Assembly: GCA_947303465.1 (NCBI GenBank)
Contig: CAMYYI010000018.1
Coordinates: 1-38,943 of the forward strand
DNA length: 38,943 bases
Reading direction: 5' to 3'
Source of the DNA: an uncultured Bacteroidales bacterium
Lineage (GTDB): Bacteria; Bacteroidota; Bacteroidia; Bacteroidales; UBA932
A program made the position numbers and the translations under genes. The notes below the pieces were generated by a model. The model was not told where the DNA came from. It saw nothing but the letters and a program-made list of their open reading frames with translations, and made no database searches. This document shows positions 7,622-15,888 of this stretch, in pieces. Position 1 is the first letter of the stretch; each line of letters opens with the position of its first letter.

Positions 7622-9427
7622 TTAATCTACAAGTACGGGACGGATGGCGTTTCCACACCTAGGATCTTCATATGTTAAAGATCCTGAATTGTTAGAAATC
7701 TGATTAGTGTAACCATTCATTAGTGCATTATCTGATTTCCATCCTATTGCCCTTGCTGTTTTTTCGAATCCAGAAACTGCTTTAGTGCCAAATGTACCTG
7801 ACCAATATGCTCCCCAGCTGTTGAATCCCCTGATATCCATACTATTAAAGGTTTCTGGGATTGTTCCTCGAATGCCTATTGAAGGCAGGAACAATCCGGA
7901 CTCAATATCAGCATCAGTAAGCTCTACAACGCCTGTGTTATAGGTAGGTTCTGTGGCCCAATGAGGTGGTGTTGAGGTAAACAGTAAACCTTTTACTGTT
8001 TTCCCGCCGACAGTGTATTGGCCAGCCTGCATATTAGCCCGTCCACTTGTTACTCCAGCTTTACTATATAGCATTGATAACTCGGCAGATGTAGGCATCC
8101 TAAATTGTCCATTACTTGCCCAGAAAGCAAGATCGCCTGCATAAGGTCGATTTGTCGATCCGAAAGATTCATAGCTAACCCATCTTTCATCATCATTTAG
8201 TTTCGTTAAGCCAGAGATATCCGTCGCAGCTTCAATAGTGGTTCCTAAAGCAGCGGCAGAGGAGTAAACATACCCGGAAATAGCATAGTCAGCAATACTT
8301 GAATAGAGTACCTGATTATAAACTCTTGAGGCCCTCGCTAATGTTCCCCATGTAAAATAATCCCAATGAGTATAAACAGAGTCCTCTTTGTATATTGATG
8401 TATTAAGCGAAAAGTTTACAGCACTGCCATTGGTCTCATTCAAGAGCATATACTGGCTTTCCCACTGATTATCATATACATTCCATCCTGTCTGCCAGCC
8501 AGTACCTGTAGTGCCGCTTTTCCATGCACGCAGGTTGCCCTTTGCCCATTTGACGCCCTCAACCTTAACGAAATTGTCCCGGGCACTGCCAACTAGTGAC
8601 CGGACATTGAGAGCGGGCATGGTGACATAGGCACTCAGATTGCCGTCCATTTGGGAAGTGACGCTGGTGGGTACCAATTTGCCGGTACCTTCAATCACTG
8701 TCTCATCTCCATCGAGCACACGAATCTTGAGATCGGTATAAGCATAGGCGGGAACGGCCGCACGGATTTTAATGGAAGCCTCGGCACCGTATGCGGTCTT
8801 GTACGGGAAGTATATGACCTGCTGGGTATTGCCGCCGGTAGTAATGTCCGTGAGTGAAGTGCAGTCCCCACTTACAGTCCATGTACCATGCAGATCAGCC
8901 CCGGAAGCAGACCAGAGTTTAAGGGCACAGGCATACGCAGGCACGTCCTGGAGGGTAAAATCCATTATGGCCATAAGGCTATGAAAGTACAATGGAGCAA
9001 CCTCACCGGCAGTAATTTCGCTCACGGTCGATGCCATAACGGCCGGCACATAGCCGTCGACCCATGGGATGTACTCCGGGATGGTGACTGTTCCTTCAGC
9101 CGCCCCGGCCCAGGCATAGGGATACACCGCCTTGGAACCGAGCGTGCCCTCAAAGGTGGTACATTTGAACGTAGCCGTTTCGGTACCCGCCCCGCTTTCT
9201 ATGTCGAACTGAAACTTGGTGCCCTCGGTATTCCAGACTGCTATGGCATCTCCGGCCGTCCAGGTGGTCTTCCCTTCTCCGTCAACTGCCACTCTGGTAT
9301 CGGGCAAGGATGCGTTGATGGTAACTGTGCGAGTGTCAGAAACCGGTTCTGGGAGAATCTCCGGCTTCTCCGTGCAGGCGATGGTCGCCATCGCCACACT
9401 TGCTATTGCAAAATAAATCTTATTCAT
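7622..9427 (-). CDS. Fimbrillin-like/FISUMP-like surface lipoprotein A
   Basis: 601 residues. The start at 9427 gives a lipoprotein signal ending TIAC (Cys18), followed by TEKPE, an acidic stretch compatible with surface export. The N-terminal half is fimbrillin-like (DTRVAV, WTAGDAIAVWN, KAVYPYAW, PAVMAST). The C-terminal half is FISUMP/C-type-lectin-like (VKWAKGNL, DLAFWASNGQFRMPTSAE, ESGLFLPSIG, AYWSGTFG, GNAIRPVLVD). The N-half is nearly the same as that of the gene at 9587, while the C-half resembles the gene at 11494 (YDNQWESQYML), so the protein is mosaic. The C-half is visibly more A/T-rich: 25 of 60 bases are G/C at 7741-7800 against 32 of 60 at 8701-8760. A 39-codon ORF precedes it by 14 bp. 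Probably a cell-surface binding or fimbrial-tip-like protein; ligand unknown. Confidence 0.82.
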   Translation of the reverse strand: MNKIYFAIASVAMATIACTEKPEILPEPVSDTRTVTINASLPDTRVAVDGEGKTTWTAGDAIAVWNTEGTKFQFDIESGAGTETATFKCTTFEGTLGSKAVYPYAWAGAAEGTVTIPEYIPWVDGYVPAVMASTVSEITAGEVAPLYFHSLMAIMDFTLQDVPAYACALKLWSASGADLHGTWTVSGDCTSLTDITTGGNTQQVIYFPYKTAYGAEASIKIRAAVPAYAYTDLKIRVLDGDETVIEGTGKLVPTSVTSQMDGNLSAYVTMPALNVRSLVGSARDNFVKVEGVKWAKGNLRAWKSGTTGTGWQTGWNVYDNQWESQYMLLNETNGSAVNFSLNTSIYKEDSVYTHWDYFTWGTLARASRVYNQVLYSSIADYAISGYVYSSAAALGTTIEAATDISGLTKLNDDERWVSYESFGSTNRPYAGDLAFWASNGQFRMPTSAELSMLYSKAGVTSGRANMQAGQYTVGGKTVKGLLFTSTPPHWATEPTYNTGVVELTDADIESGLFLPSIGIRGTIPETFNSMDIRGFNSWGAYWSGTFGTKAVSGFEKTARAIGWKSDNALMNGYTNQISNNSGSLTYEDPRCGNAIRPVLVD

Positions 9428-9441
9428 AAGCCGTCAGATTA

Positions 9442-9561
9442 CTATTCCCATTCACCGTCAATCATATCCCTGTCTTCGATATTAGATTGCAGAATAACCC
9501 CGGACACCTTCAGAGCCGTATCCTCAACGCAGGGCGGTGTATATAAGATGTTGGTTTTCAT
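9442..9561 (-). CDS. Small peptide 1 (39 aa), lipoprotein-associated family
   Basis: The ATG at 9561 opens a 39-codon frame beginning MKTNILYTPP, containing VILQSNIED and ending DGEWE. It lies 25 bp after the stop of the upstream lipoprotein gene and 14 bp before the start of the next. It shares layout and a core with the four other small ORFs here: an N-terminal Y-x-P region, a hydrophobic stretch, S-N, acidic residues, and a Trp close to the end. Here the Cys seen in the others is Gln. No signal peptide or membrane segment. Function unknown; it was too short to be called automatically, and the support is comparative. Confidence 0.6.
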   Translation of the reverse strand: MKTNILYTPPCVEDTALKVSGVILQSNIEDRDMIDGEWE

Positions 9562-9586
9562 ATCGTTATGTTTTATTGATAATTAT

Positions 9587-11356
9587 TTAGTCTACAAGTA
9601 CGGGACGTATGCAGTTGCCGGCTTTCACGTCGCCCCATTCATTACCGTTCAGATTGGTAGTGTATCCATAATCACAGGTATAGTTTAACCGCCATGCCAA
9701 CATAGTGGAACTAGTTTCGTGATCTGCTGCCAAAGAGCCAAAGGTACTGGACCAGTAAACACCCTGATTATCGAAGAAACGAATCTTGCTATGCGTCTCG
9801 GTAGAAGACCGGCGCCCTGCTTTTGGCAGGAAAAGGCCGCTCTCAAGATCAGCATCGGATAATTCGACTGCTGTAGTATTCATCGAGGCGCTTGTCCAAG
9901 ATGGAGTGGAAGTCAGAAGAACGCCGAAAACAGTATCACCGCCCGGAGTATTATAGTATCCAGCCTGGCCTGTAGCAGCGGTATTATTTGTGCGCAACTT
10001 TACAATCTCGCTTGACGTAGGCATACGATACTGACCCTTACTCGCCCAAAATGCCAGATCACCGAAAATCGTGGGGTTGCCAATTCCGTTCACTTCATCG
10101 GAAACGCCGCCGTTATATCCGCTGAATACATCCCAGTAGTGGAATCTGTCATCTCCGGTAACTTCTGCTGCATCCAAAGCATCCTTGTCACCCTCACGCG
10201 CACTGAAGACCCGGCCGGATATATCGAACTTGGCCGTGGTAGGGGTGATGTAACCGGAATTGTTGTACTGGCAGCTTCTTCCGAGCCCTCCCCAGTTAAA
10301 GAGGTCGTAAAATGTGGTACTTCTGGCAACGTCCGAAGTTTTAGGTTCTGTTACCGTTACCGCATCGGTCTCAGCATAAGCGGTCTGCCATTGATAATCA
10401 AACAAGTTAAAACCGGCCTGCCATCCGTCCTCGTAACTTGCCTCCTGTTTCACCCGCAGGTTGCCCTTTGCCCATTTTACTCCCTCAACCTTGATATAGT
10501 TGTCCCGGGCACTGCCAACCAGTGAACGGATATTCAGTGTTGGCATTACGATATAGGCGCCAGCATCAGCTCCTATCAATGATGTAACGCTGGTCGGAAC
10601 GGATTTGCCTGTTCCTTCAATAACAGTCTCGTCTCCGTCAAGCACACGGATCATTAAATCAGTGTAGGAATACGAAGGAACAGCCGCACGGATCTTCATG
10701 GTAGCTTCAGCACCGTAAGCGGTCTTGTAAGGAAAGTAGATGACCTGCTGGGTGTTGCTGCCGGCAGTAATGTCCGTAAAGGAAGTGCAATCTGCGCCTA
10801 CAGTCCATGTGCCGTGCAGGTCTGCACCGGTTTTAGACCAGATCTTGAAGGCGCAGGCATACGCAGGTACGTCCTGCAGTGTAAAATCCATAATGGTCAT
10901 GAGGCTGTGGAAGTACAGAGGAGCAACCTCTCCGGCGGTGATTTCGCTCACGGTGGATGCCATTACCGCGGGCACATAACCATCTGCCCAGGCGATATAC
11001 TCCGGTATGGTTACGGTTCCGGCCGCGGCTCCTGCCCATTCATAGGGATAAACGGCCTTGGCGCCGAGAGTCCCTTCAAAAGTGTTGCACTTGAAAGTGG
11101 CAAGTGCTGTGCCTTCTCCGGATTCTATGTCAAAACGAAACTTAGTTCCCTCGGTATTCCAGACTGCGACGGCATCACCGGCCGCCCAGGTGACTTTACC
11201 GTCGAGCATATTGACATCAACTTTTGTTTGTGACAGGGATGCGGTAAGCGTAACTGTGCGTACGTTTGATTCGGGCTCCAGAACAATCTCGGGCTTTTCG
11301 CTGCAGGCGACGGCTACCGCCGCCACGCAGACCAGTGCGTAAAACAGGTGTTTCAT
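9587..11356 (-). CDS. Fimbrillin-like/FISUMP-like surface lipoprotein B
   Basis: 589 residues. The ATG at 11356 is chosen because it begins a normal lipoprotein signal ending VAVAC (Cys18); an in-frame ATG seven codons earlier overlaps the preceding small peptide frame. N-terminal fimbrillin-like domain (SQTKVDV, WAAGDAVAVWN, KAVYPYEW) almost identical to lipoprotein A from the KFRFDIESG segment through SLVGSARDN. C-terminal FISUMP-like domain with VKWAKGNL, FNWGGLGRS, DISGRVFSAREGD, DLAFWASKGQYRMPTSSE, ESGLFLPKAGRR, VYWSSTFG and CIRPVLVD; this half is closest to the matching domain of the fusion at 4709. Member of the long operon and part of a peptide-lipoprotein module. Likely outer-membrane, surface-exposed; ligand unknown. 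Confidence 0.82.
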   Translation of the reverse strand: MKHLFYALVCVAAVAVACSEKPEIVLEPESNVRTVTLTASLSQTKVDVNMLDGKVTWAAGDAVAVWNTEGTKFRFDIESGEGTALATFKCNTFEGTLGAKAVYPYEWAGAAAGTVTIPEYIAWADGYVPAVMASTVSEITAGEVAPLYFHSLMTIMDFTLQDVPAYACAFKIWSKTGADLHGTWTVGADCTSFTDITAGSNTQQVIYFPYKTAYGAEATMKIRAAVPSYSYTDLMIRVLDGDETVIEGTGKSVPTSVTSLIGADAGAYIVMPTLNIRSLVGSARDNYIKVEGVKWAKGNLRVKQEASYEDGWQAGFNLFDYQWQTAYAETDAVTVTEPKTSDVARSTTFYDLFNWGGLGRSCQYNNSGYITPTTAKFDISGRVFSAREGDKDALDAAEVTGDDRFHYWDVFSGYNGGVSDEVNGIGNPTIFGDLAFWASKGQYRMPTSSEIVKLRTNNTAATGQAGYYNTPGGDTVFGVLLTSTPSWTSASMNTTAVELSDADLESGLFLPKAGRRSSTETHSKIRFFDNQGVYWSSTFGSLAADHETSSTMLAWRLNYTCDYGYTTNLNGNEWGDVKAGNCIRPVLVD

Positions 11357-11367
11357 GTCATCAGGTT

Positions 11368-11481
11368 TTACTCCCATACACCGGGATATACAGTTCTGGG
11401 GTCAACATTAGATTCGCAGATTACCCTCTGTGCCTCTACAAACAGCACACGGGTAGCAGGTTGTATGTATTCAGTCTTCAC
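11368..11481 (-). CDS. Small peptide 2 (37 aa), lipoprotein-associated family
   Basis: 37 codons from a GTG at 11481 (no ATG is available), beginning KTEYIQPAT after the start, with core RVICESNVD and ending PGVWE. It starts 12 bp after the stop of the upstream gene and ends 11 bp before the lipoprotein ATG at 11356. The Y-x-x-P start, C-x-S-N core and terminal W-E match the family best of all five. No export signal. The non-ATG start lowers certainty, but the conserved core and placement support translation. Confidence 0.6.
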   Translation of the reverse strand: MKTEYIQPATRVLFVEAQRVICESNVDPRTVYPGVWE

Positions 11482-11493
11482 AATATATTATTT

Positions 11494-13287
11494 TTATTGA
11501 CGTTCGTTTTCGGGAATCCATACAGGGCGTATTGCATTGCCGAGTACGGTCTGCCCGGTAATGGTTTTGCTAAGCTTGCTGGTATAACCGTATGTCATAG
11601 CGTTTCCGCTTGTAAAATTGATATGGCGGGCGCAGTCCTCGAAACCGCTGTTGCGACCGCCGTAAGTGCCGGACCAATACACACCCCAGGCATTGAAGAA
11701 ATTCACTACGGTGGCGTTGTATTCAACCGGATCGCTGTTGGTCGTGCGCTCTCCTATCTTGGGAAGGAAAAGACCCGACTCCATATCGGCATCGCTGAGC
11801 TCCACGGCTTCAGTATAATACTCGGTAGTGCTCCAGGAAGGGCAGGAGGTAAAAAGAATGCCTCGCAGGACTTTGCCGTCGACAACATAGTAACCGGCCT
11901 GCATATTGGCATGGTTACTGCCCTTGCCGACGTTATTCTTGGCGTAGAGCGAGCCTATCTCGCTCTTGTCGGGCATACGATACTGGCCCTTGCTTGCCCA
12001 GAAGGCCAGGTCTCCGACAAGCGTGGAGTTTGTTGTCTGGAAGGTGCCTACATCTTCCCAGCGGGAGTCGCCGGAAAGTTCCTGGGCAGTGCTGATGTCG
12101 CCTTTCCCTCCCTCGAGATAAAACACTTTGCCGGTGATGTCGAATTCTGCAGTTGTGCAGGTGACCGGTGCATTGTGCACTCTGGAGGTGCGGCTGAGCG
12201 TGCCCCAGCTGAAATAATCCCAGTGCGTGTAGACGCTGGCGTCACCTATGGTTTCCTTATACTGATCTGTATTCAGCGAAAAGCCCTTGGAATTGCCGTC
12301 AATCTCAGTTGCCGTCAGCATGTACTGGCTTTCCCACTGATTGTCATAAATATTCCAGCCTTCCTGCCATCCTTCTCCCTGAGTTCCGCTTCGCCATGCG
12401 CGCAGGTTGCCCTTGGCCCATTTCACTCCCTCAACCTTGATGAATTGGTCCCGGCTGCTGCCGAGCTGGGCGCGTACGTTTACCGTGGGAAGGGTGAGGT
12501 AGTCGCCAGCCTTCAGGTTTGAAGACGCCTGCTTTATCGCCAGGTCGGTACCTTCGATAATGCTTTCGTCGCCGTCCAGCACGCGGATTTTCAGGTCGGT
12601 GTACTCATACGGAGCGACAGGGAAGTAAAACTTGACGCTGGCGTCGCTGCCATAGGCGGTCTTGTAAGGAAAATATAACACACGGTCGTTAGTGCCGGCT
12701 TCTGAGTTGCCGGTATCGCAGTTAACTCCGTTGAGTCCGGAGTTGATGGTATAATCTCCGTTGAGTTGGGCCCCGGTCTTGGAGAACAGCTTGAGCGCGC
12801 AGGCGAAGGCGGGCAGGTCTTTAAGGGTCACCTCAACCATGGACATTACATGATGGAAGCATAAGGCATTGACTTCGCTGCCGTTGACTTCCAGTGCGGA
12901 GGCCATTACAGGCTGGACGCTGTCGCTGCGTTCCATGAACTTGGGAATGCTTACGACGCCTTTGGTATCTGACGCCAGAGAGGCGGGATAAACTGCGATA
13001 TCGGTAGCCAGAGTGCCGCTGAAGCTACCGCTGAACTTGCCGTAGTTAGTACCTGCGCCATCGCTGAGAGTGAGTGTGAACTTGGTACCGGTTGTATTGT
13101 ACACGGCAACGGCATCTCCTGCCGACCAAGTAATCTTGCCCTTGTCTGCATTCACCTTGGTTTCGGGGAGCTCCGCTGTCAGGCTTAGCGTCCGGATACC
13201 GTCTCCGGAAGGAAGTTCCGGGACTTCTTTGTTGCAGGCGACGGCTGCCGCCGCTGCAATCGCAATGATAATCAGGATCCTTTTCAT
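11494..13287 (-). CDS. Fimbrillin-like/FISUMP-like surface lipoprotein C
   Basis: 597 residues. The ATG at 13287 starts a signal peptide ending AAAVAC (Cys18), then NKEVPE. N-terminal fimbrillin-like domain (ETKVNADKG, WSAGDAVAVYN, IAVYPASL) more divergent than those of lipoproteins A and B. The C-terminal FISUMP-like domain has VKWAKGNLRAWRSG, NQWESQYML, DYFSWGTLSRTSR, DLAFWASKGQYRMPDKSE, ESGLFLPKIGERT, VYWSGTYGG and GNAIRPVW, closest to lipoprotein A. It extends a few polar residues (PENERQ) past the usual family end. It follows small peptide 3 by only 4 bp, so translational coupling is likely. Probable surface-binding lipoprotein. Confidence 0.82.
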   Translation of the reverse strand: MKRILIIIAIAAAAAVACNKEVPELPSGDGIRTLSLTAELPETKVNADKGKITWSAGDAVAVYNTTGTKFTLTLSDGAGTNYGKFSGSFSGTLATDIAVYPASLASDTKGVVSIPKFMERSDSVQPVMASALEVNGSEVNALCFHHVMSMVEVTLKDLPAFACALKLFSKTGAQLNGDYTINSGLNGVNCDTGNSEAGTNDRVLYFPYKTAYGSDASVKFYFPVAPYEYTDLKIRVLDGDESIIEGTDLAIKQASSNLKAGDYLTLPTVNVRAQLGSSRDQFIKVEGVKWAKGNLRAWRSGTQGEGWQEGWNIYDNQWESQYMLTATEIDGNSKGFSLNTDQYKETIGDASVYTHWDYFSWGTLSRTSRVHNAPVTCTTAEFDITGKVFYLEGGKGDISTAQELSGDSRWEDVGTFQTTNSTLVGDLAFWASKGQYRMPDKSEIGSLYAKNNVGKGSNHANMQAGYYVVDGKVLRGILFTSCPSWSTTEYYTEAVELSDADMESGLFLPKIGERTTNSDPVEYNATVVNFFNAWGVYWSGTYGGRNSGFEDCARHINFTSGNAMTYGYTSKLSKTITGQTVLGNAIRPVWIPENERQ

Positions 13288-13291
13288 AGCA

Positions 13292-13432
13292 CTACCATAC
13301 TAGGTCGGAATCCCAATCGCCGTCGAGGTAATTCATATCATCGACGTTGGAGGTGCAGACAATCTGATTCGAGACTCCCTGCACTGTGCACGCCTGAGGC
13401 GCGCGATAGTTGTTTCCGTTCATATTAAACAT
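13292..13432 (-). CDS. Small peptide 3 (46 aa), lipoprotein-associated family
   Basis: 46 codons from the ATG at 13432; a second ATG at 13423 would give 43. It contains NYRAPQ, core IVCTSNVDD, then LDGDWDSD, and ends in Trp. It begins 9 bp after the stop of the MBL gene at 13442 and ends 4 bp before lipoprotein C. The core C-T-S-N-V-D-D parallels C-E-S-N-V-D of peptide 2 and S-N-I-E-D of peptide 1, and the DGDWD end parallels DGEWE of peptide 1. No signal peptide. Function unknown. Confidence 0.62.
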   Translation of the reverse strand: MFNMNGNNYRAPQACTVQGVSNQIVCTSNVDDMNYLDGDWDSDLVW

Positions 13433-13441
13433 CAATAAGTA

Positions 13442-14719
13442 TTATTCGCATTTTATAGGTCCTTCGACTGACTTGACCTTGTAGTAATTGTTGGTGTCGT
13501 CGAGCTGGAAGACCCAGAACTCGTCTCCGCCCGGTTTTACGCGTATAACCACGTGGCCGTTGTAATGGCAGCGGTCGTAAAGATTTGCATTGGGAGTGGA
13601 GACGACCGGGTCTATGCAGGTGAAGTAAAGCGACACTCCAGTATCGTAGTAAGTCCCATCCAGCAGGGCTTCGACCGTACTCAGCATGGGCTGGTCCGTA
13701 CGCTGGGCGAAGCTCTGGGTGACTATCACCTTTGGCTTGAGTATACTCATCTGTGCTTTTGGCAGGCAGTTCACCGACATATGATGATCCGCCTTCATGG
13801 CCTCGATAGGCCGCCCTATCGCTTTGGCCACCGGCACCGCCATCTTGGTATTGCCCCCGGCATCGCCTGCAGTGTAGTAATCAAACTTGCCGTAGCTGAG
13901 GAGGGATATGCATGAGGTGCCGTTCTCGTAAACTGTACCACCGCCATAAGCATCAACAAGGGAGCTTCCGTTCCAGTACTTGCCGTTCACGGCATAGTTG
14001 AAAATCTTGAAATCAGGATACTTGGCTTTATCGTACTTTAACACGAGCTGGTCGGCGGTGCCGGCTTTGAAGCGCTCCATTTCGAGCCCCTTCCTGGATG
14101 TGGCGTATTTGACGAAGTTGGTGTAATCGCCATGCAAGGTGGAACTGAACTCCACGGCGCTTTGCTTTACGAACTCATACTCCGGATCGTCTGCGCTCCA
14201 TGCCCTGTCTATCAGCTTCTTATACGGCAGGGAAACGTACAGGGCCATCATACCGGTCAGCGTATATCCTTCTCCGCTTACTATGAAGCCCTTTCCCTTG
14301 CAGGTGCCGAAGTGATCCGTATGGAAATGGCTCATCACGGCATAATCCAGATAATCGTGCCCGGTGGCCTCCAGAAAATGCTTCATGTATCGCTGCTGCG
14401 TGAAGTAGGGGCGCTGGTCCGCACTGGGCCTCTGCACCACGGATACCGGAGACGAGGTGGAGGTTACCACTTCGCCGGCATCTATGACCATAGTTGTGCC
14501 GTCGGGCAGTATGAAAAAGGTGCACTCCCCGCGGCCGGTACTGATGGCGTGGATGTCCAGCCAGCCTTCCGCCCAGGCAGGCAGCACCTCACCCACGACA
14601 GCCTCGTCAGGCTGTTTGGTATTGACGGGCTGGGTTTTGCCGCCGTTGTCTTCCGGCTTCTCGCCGCAGCAGGACAGCAGCGCAAGCGCGGCCGCCAAAA
14701 TAAATTGTTTTACTCGCAT
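13442..14719 (-). CDS. ComEC-like MBL-fold hydrolase lipoprotein
   Basis: 425 residues, stand-alone MBL domain on a lipoprotein anchor (signal ending LLSCC, Cys17 or Cys18). Motifs in order: LPAWAEGWLDIHAISTGRGEC (the Cys is residue 66), PDGTTMVIDAGE, HFHTDH at 131-136, a TAGDAGG motif, and KADHHMS. These correspond to the metal-binding set of ComEC/Rec2-type MBL domains, whose D-V-G-Q-G-D stretch aligns with IHAISTGRGE here. The end is GPIKCE. It overlaps the upstream MBL gene by 10 bp, so the two are co-translated. Expected in the outer membrane or periplasm as a metal-dependent hydrolase; phosphodiester substrates are only a hypothesis. Confidence 0.88.
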   Translation of the reverse strand: MRVKQFILAAALALLSCCGEKPEDNGGKTQPVNTKQPDEAVVGEVLPAWAEGWLDIHAISTGRGECTFFILPDGTTMVIDAGEVVTSTSSPVSVVQRPSADQRPYFTQQRYMKHFLEATGHDYLDYAVMSHFHTDHFGTCKGKGFIVSGEGYTLTGMMALYVSLPYKKLIDRAWSADDPEYEFVKQSAVEFSSTLHGDYTNFVKYATSRKGLEMERFKAGTADQLVLKYDKAKYPDFKIFNYAVNGKYWNGSSLVDAYGGGTVYENGTSCISLLSYGKFDYYTAGDAGGNTKMAVPVAKAIGRPIEAMKADHHMSVNCLPKAQMSILKPKVIVTQSFAQRTDQPMLSTVEALLDGTYYDTGVSLYFTCIDPVVSTPNANLYDRCHYNGHVVIRVKPGGDEFWVFQLDDTNNYYKVKSVEGPIKCE

Positions 14720-15888
14720 TTGAAAGGTCCGTCTATAGATTTAACTCTGTATTCGAAATCAGTATCATCCAGTACAAGCACATAGTACTCATGTCCCCCG
14801 GGCATCACACGTATCACCACATGGCCGCCGATGCCGGCCGCACGCCCGTAGACGTCTCCATGGAGCCGCAGCTGGTTTTCTCCCAGATTGGTGAAATAGT
14901 AATACTTCGGTCCGGGATAGACCGCGTCGGACAGGAGCCTGTCGACCACCGTATAGTCCGGCTGGATCTCACGGTCAGTAAAGACCTGCGTCACCACCAC
15001 CCTGGGCTGATAGATGCTCATCGTCTCATCTTTCATGCAGTGGTATGAAAAGTGATGGTCGGCCTTCATGGCCTCTATCTTACGGCCTATGGAACGGGCA
15101 ACCGGAAGGGCAACACGGCCGTTGCCGCCGGCATCGCCTCCGGTATAGTAGTCAAAATCGCCGTAACTCAAGAGGAAGCAGCAGGAAGCCCCGTTTTCCT
15201 TCATGTCCCCGTCTTCATAAACATTCACGGCCTTCTCTCCGTCCCACACAATCCCGCTTGCGGCATAATTGAATATCCTGAAGTTGCGGTAGCGGCACGG
15301 CCGGTGGAGCAATTTAAACTGCTTGCTGTCTCCCACCCTGAAACTCTCCGCCTTCATGCCGTCATGGGTGGTGGCGTAGCGCACGAAATCCTGATAGAAC
15401 GTGCATTTGGAGCTGGACGGCAGCCATACGCTGTCGTATTCCGGATAAGAGCGGTCAATGAGTTTACGTATGGGAAGTTCCGCCTGGAGCGCGGATATGC
15501 CGGTAAGGGCGTAGCTGCGCACGGAATCCGGGGCGCTCCATTCCGCCTCAGTTCCGAAATGATCTGAATGATAATGGGTTATAAGCGCATAATCCAGGGC
15601 TCCGCGGGAACGGCGGGGCATGAAATGGCGTATATATTCCACGTATACCTCGTAAGCCCGTACGTCCGCGTTCGGACGCGGTGCCACCGCAGTATACTTT
15701 CCGGACGGAGTCCTGAAAGATTCCCCGGCATCCACAAGCAAGGTAGTGCCGTCCGGAAGTATGAAGAAGGTGCATTCTCCCCTGCCTGAGTTGATGGCGT
15801 GTATGTCGAGGCAGCCCTCATGCCATGCAGGCAGAGGGGAACCTACGACAAAGGCCGCAGCCAGAAGTGAGACGAGCAGGCCCGTCAT
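14710..15888 (-). CDS. Secreted ComEC-like MBL-fold hydrolase
   Basis: 392 residues. The ATG at 15888 overlaps the stop of the upstream gene as ATGA; the longer frame would lie inside that gene. A short signal peptide (MTGLLVSLLAAAFVVGS) lacks a lipobox Cys, so this copy is probably soluble in the periplasm or secreted, unlike the neighbouring lipid-anchored copies. Motifs: LPAWHEGCLDIH, GRGEC (Cys39), PDGTTLLVDAGE, HYHSDH at 105-110, TGGDAGG and KADHHFS; end GPFKCE (Cys391). All expected metal ligands for a ComEC-type MBL are present. The neighbouring lipidated copy downstream has the same architecture and overlaps it by 10 bp. Confidence 0.88.
   Translation of the reverse strand: MTGLLVSLLAAAFVVGSPLPAWHEGCLDIHAINSGRGECTFFILPDGTTLLVDAGESFRTPSGKYTAVAPRPNADVRAYEVYVEYIRHFMPRRSRGALDYALITHYHSDHFGTEAEWSAPDSVRSYALTGISALQAELPIRKLIDRSYPEYDSVWLPSSSKCTFYQDFVRYATTHDGMKAESFRVGDSKQFKLLHRPCRYRNFRIFNYAASGIVWDGEKAVNVYEDGDMKENGASCCFLLSYGDFDYYTGGDAGGNGRVALPVARSIGRKIEAMKADHHFSYHCMKDETMSIYQPRVVVTQVFTDREIQPDYTVVDRLLSDAVYPGPKYYYFTNLGENQLRLHGDVYGRAAGIGGHVVIRVMPGGHEYYVLVLDDTDFEYRVKSIDGPFKCE

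Noticed and set aside
7622..13287. A diversity-generating retroelement in this window
   Set aside because: The target-like domains are present, but there is no reverse transcriptase and no template repeat.
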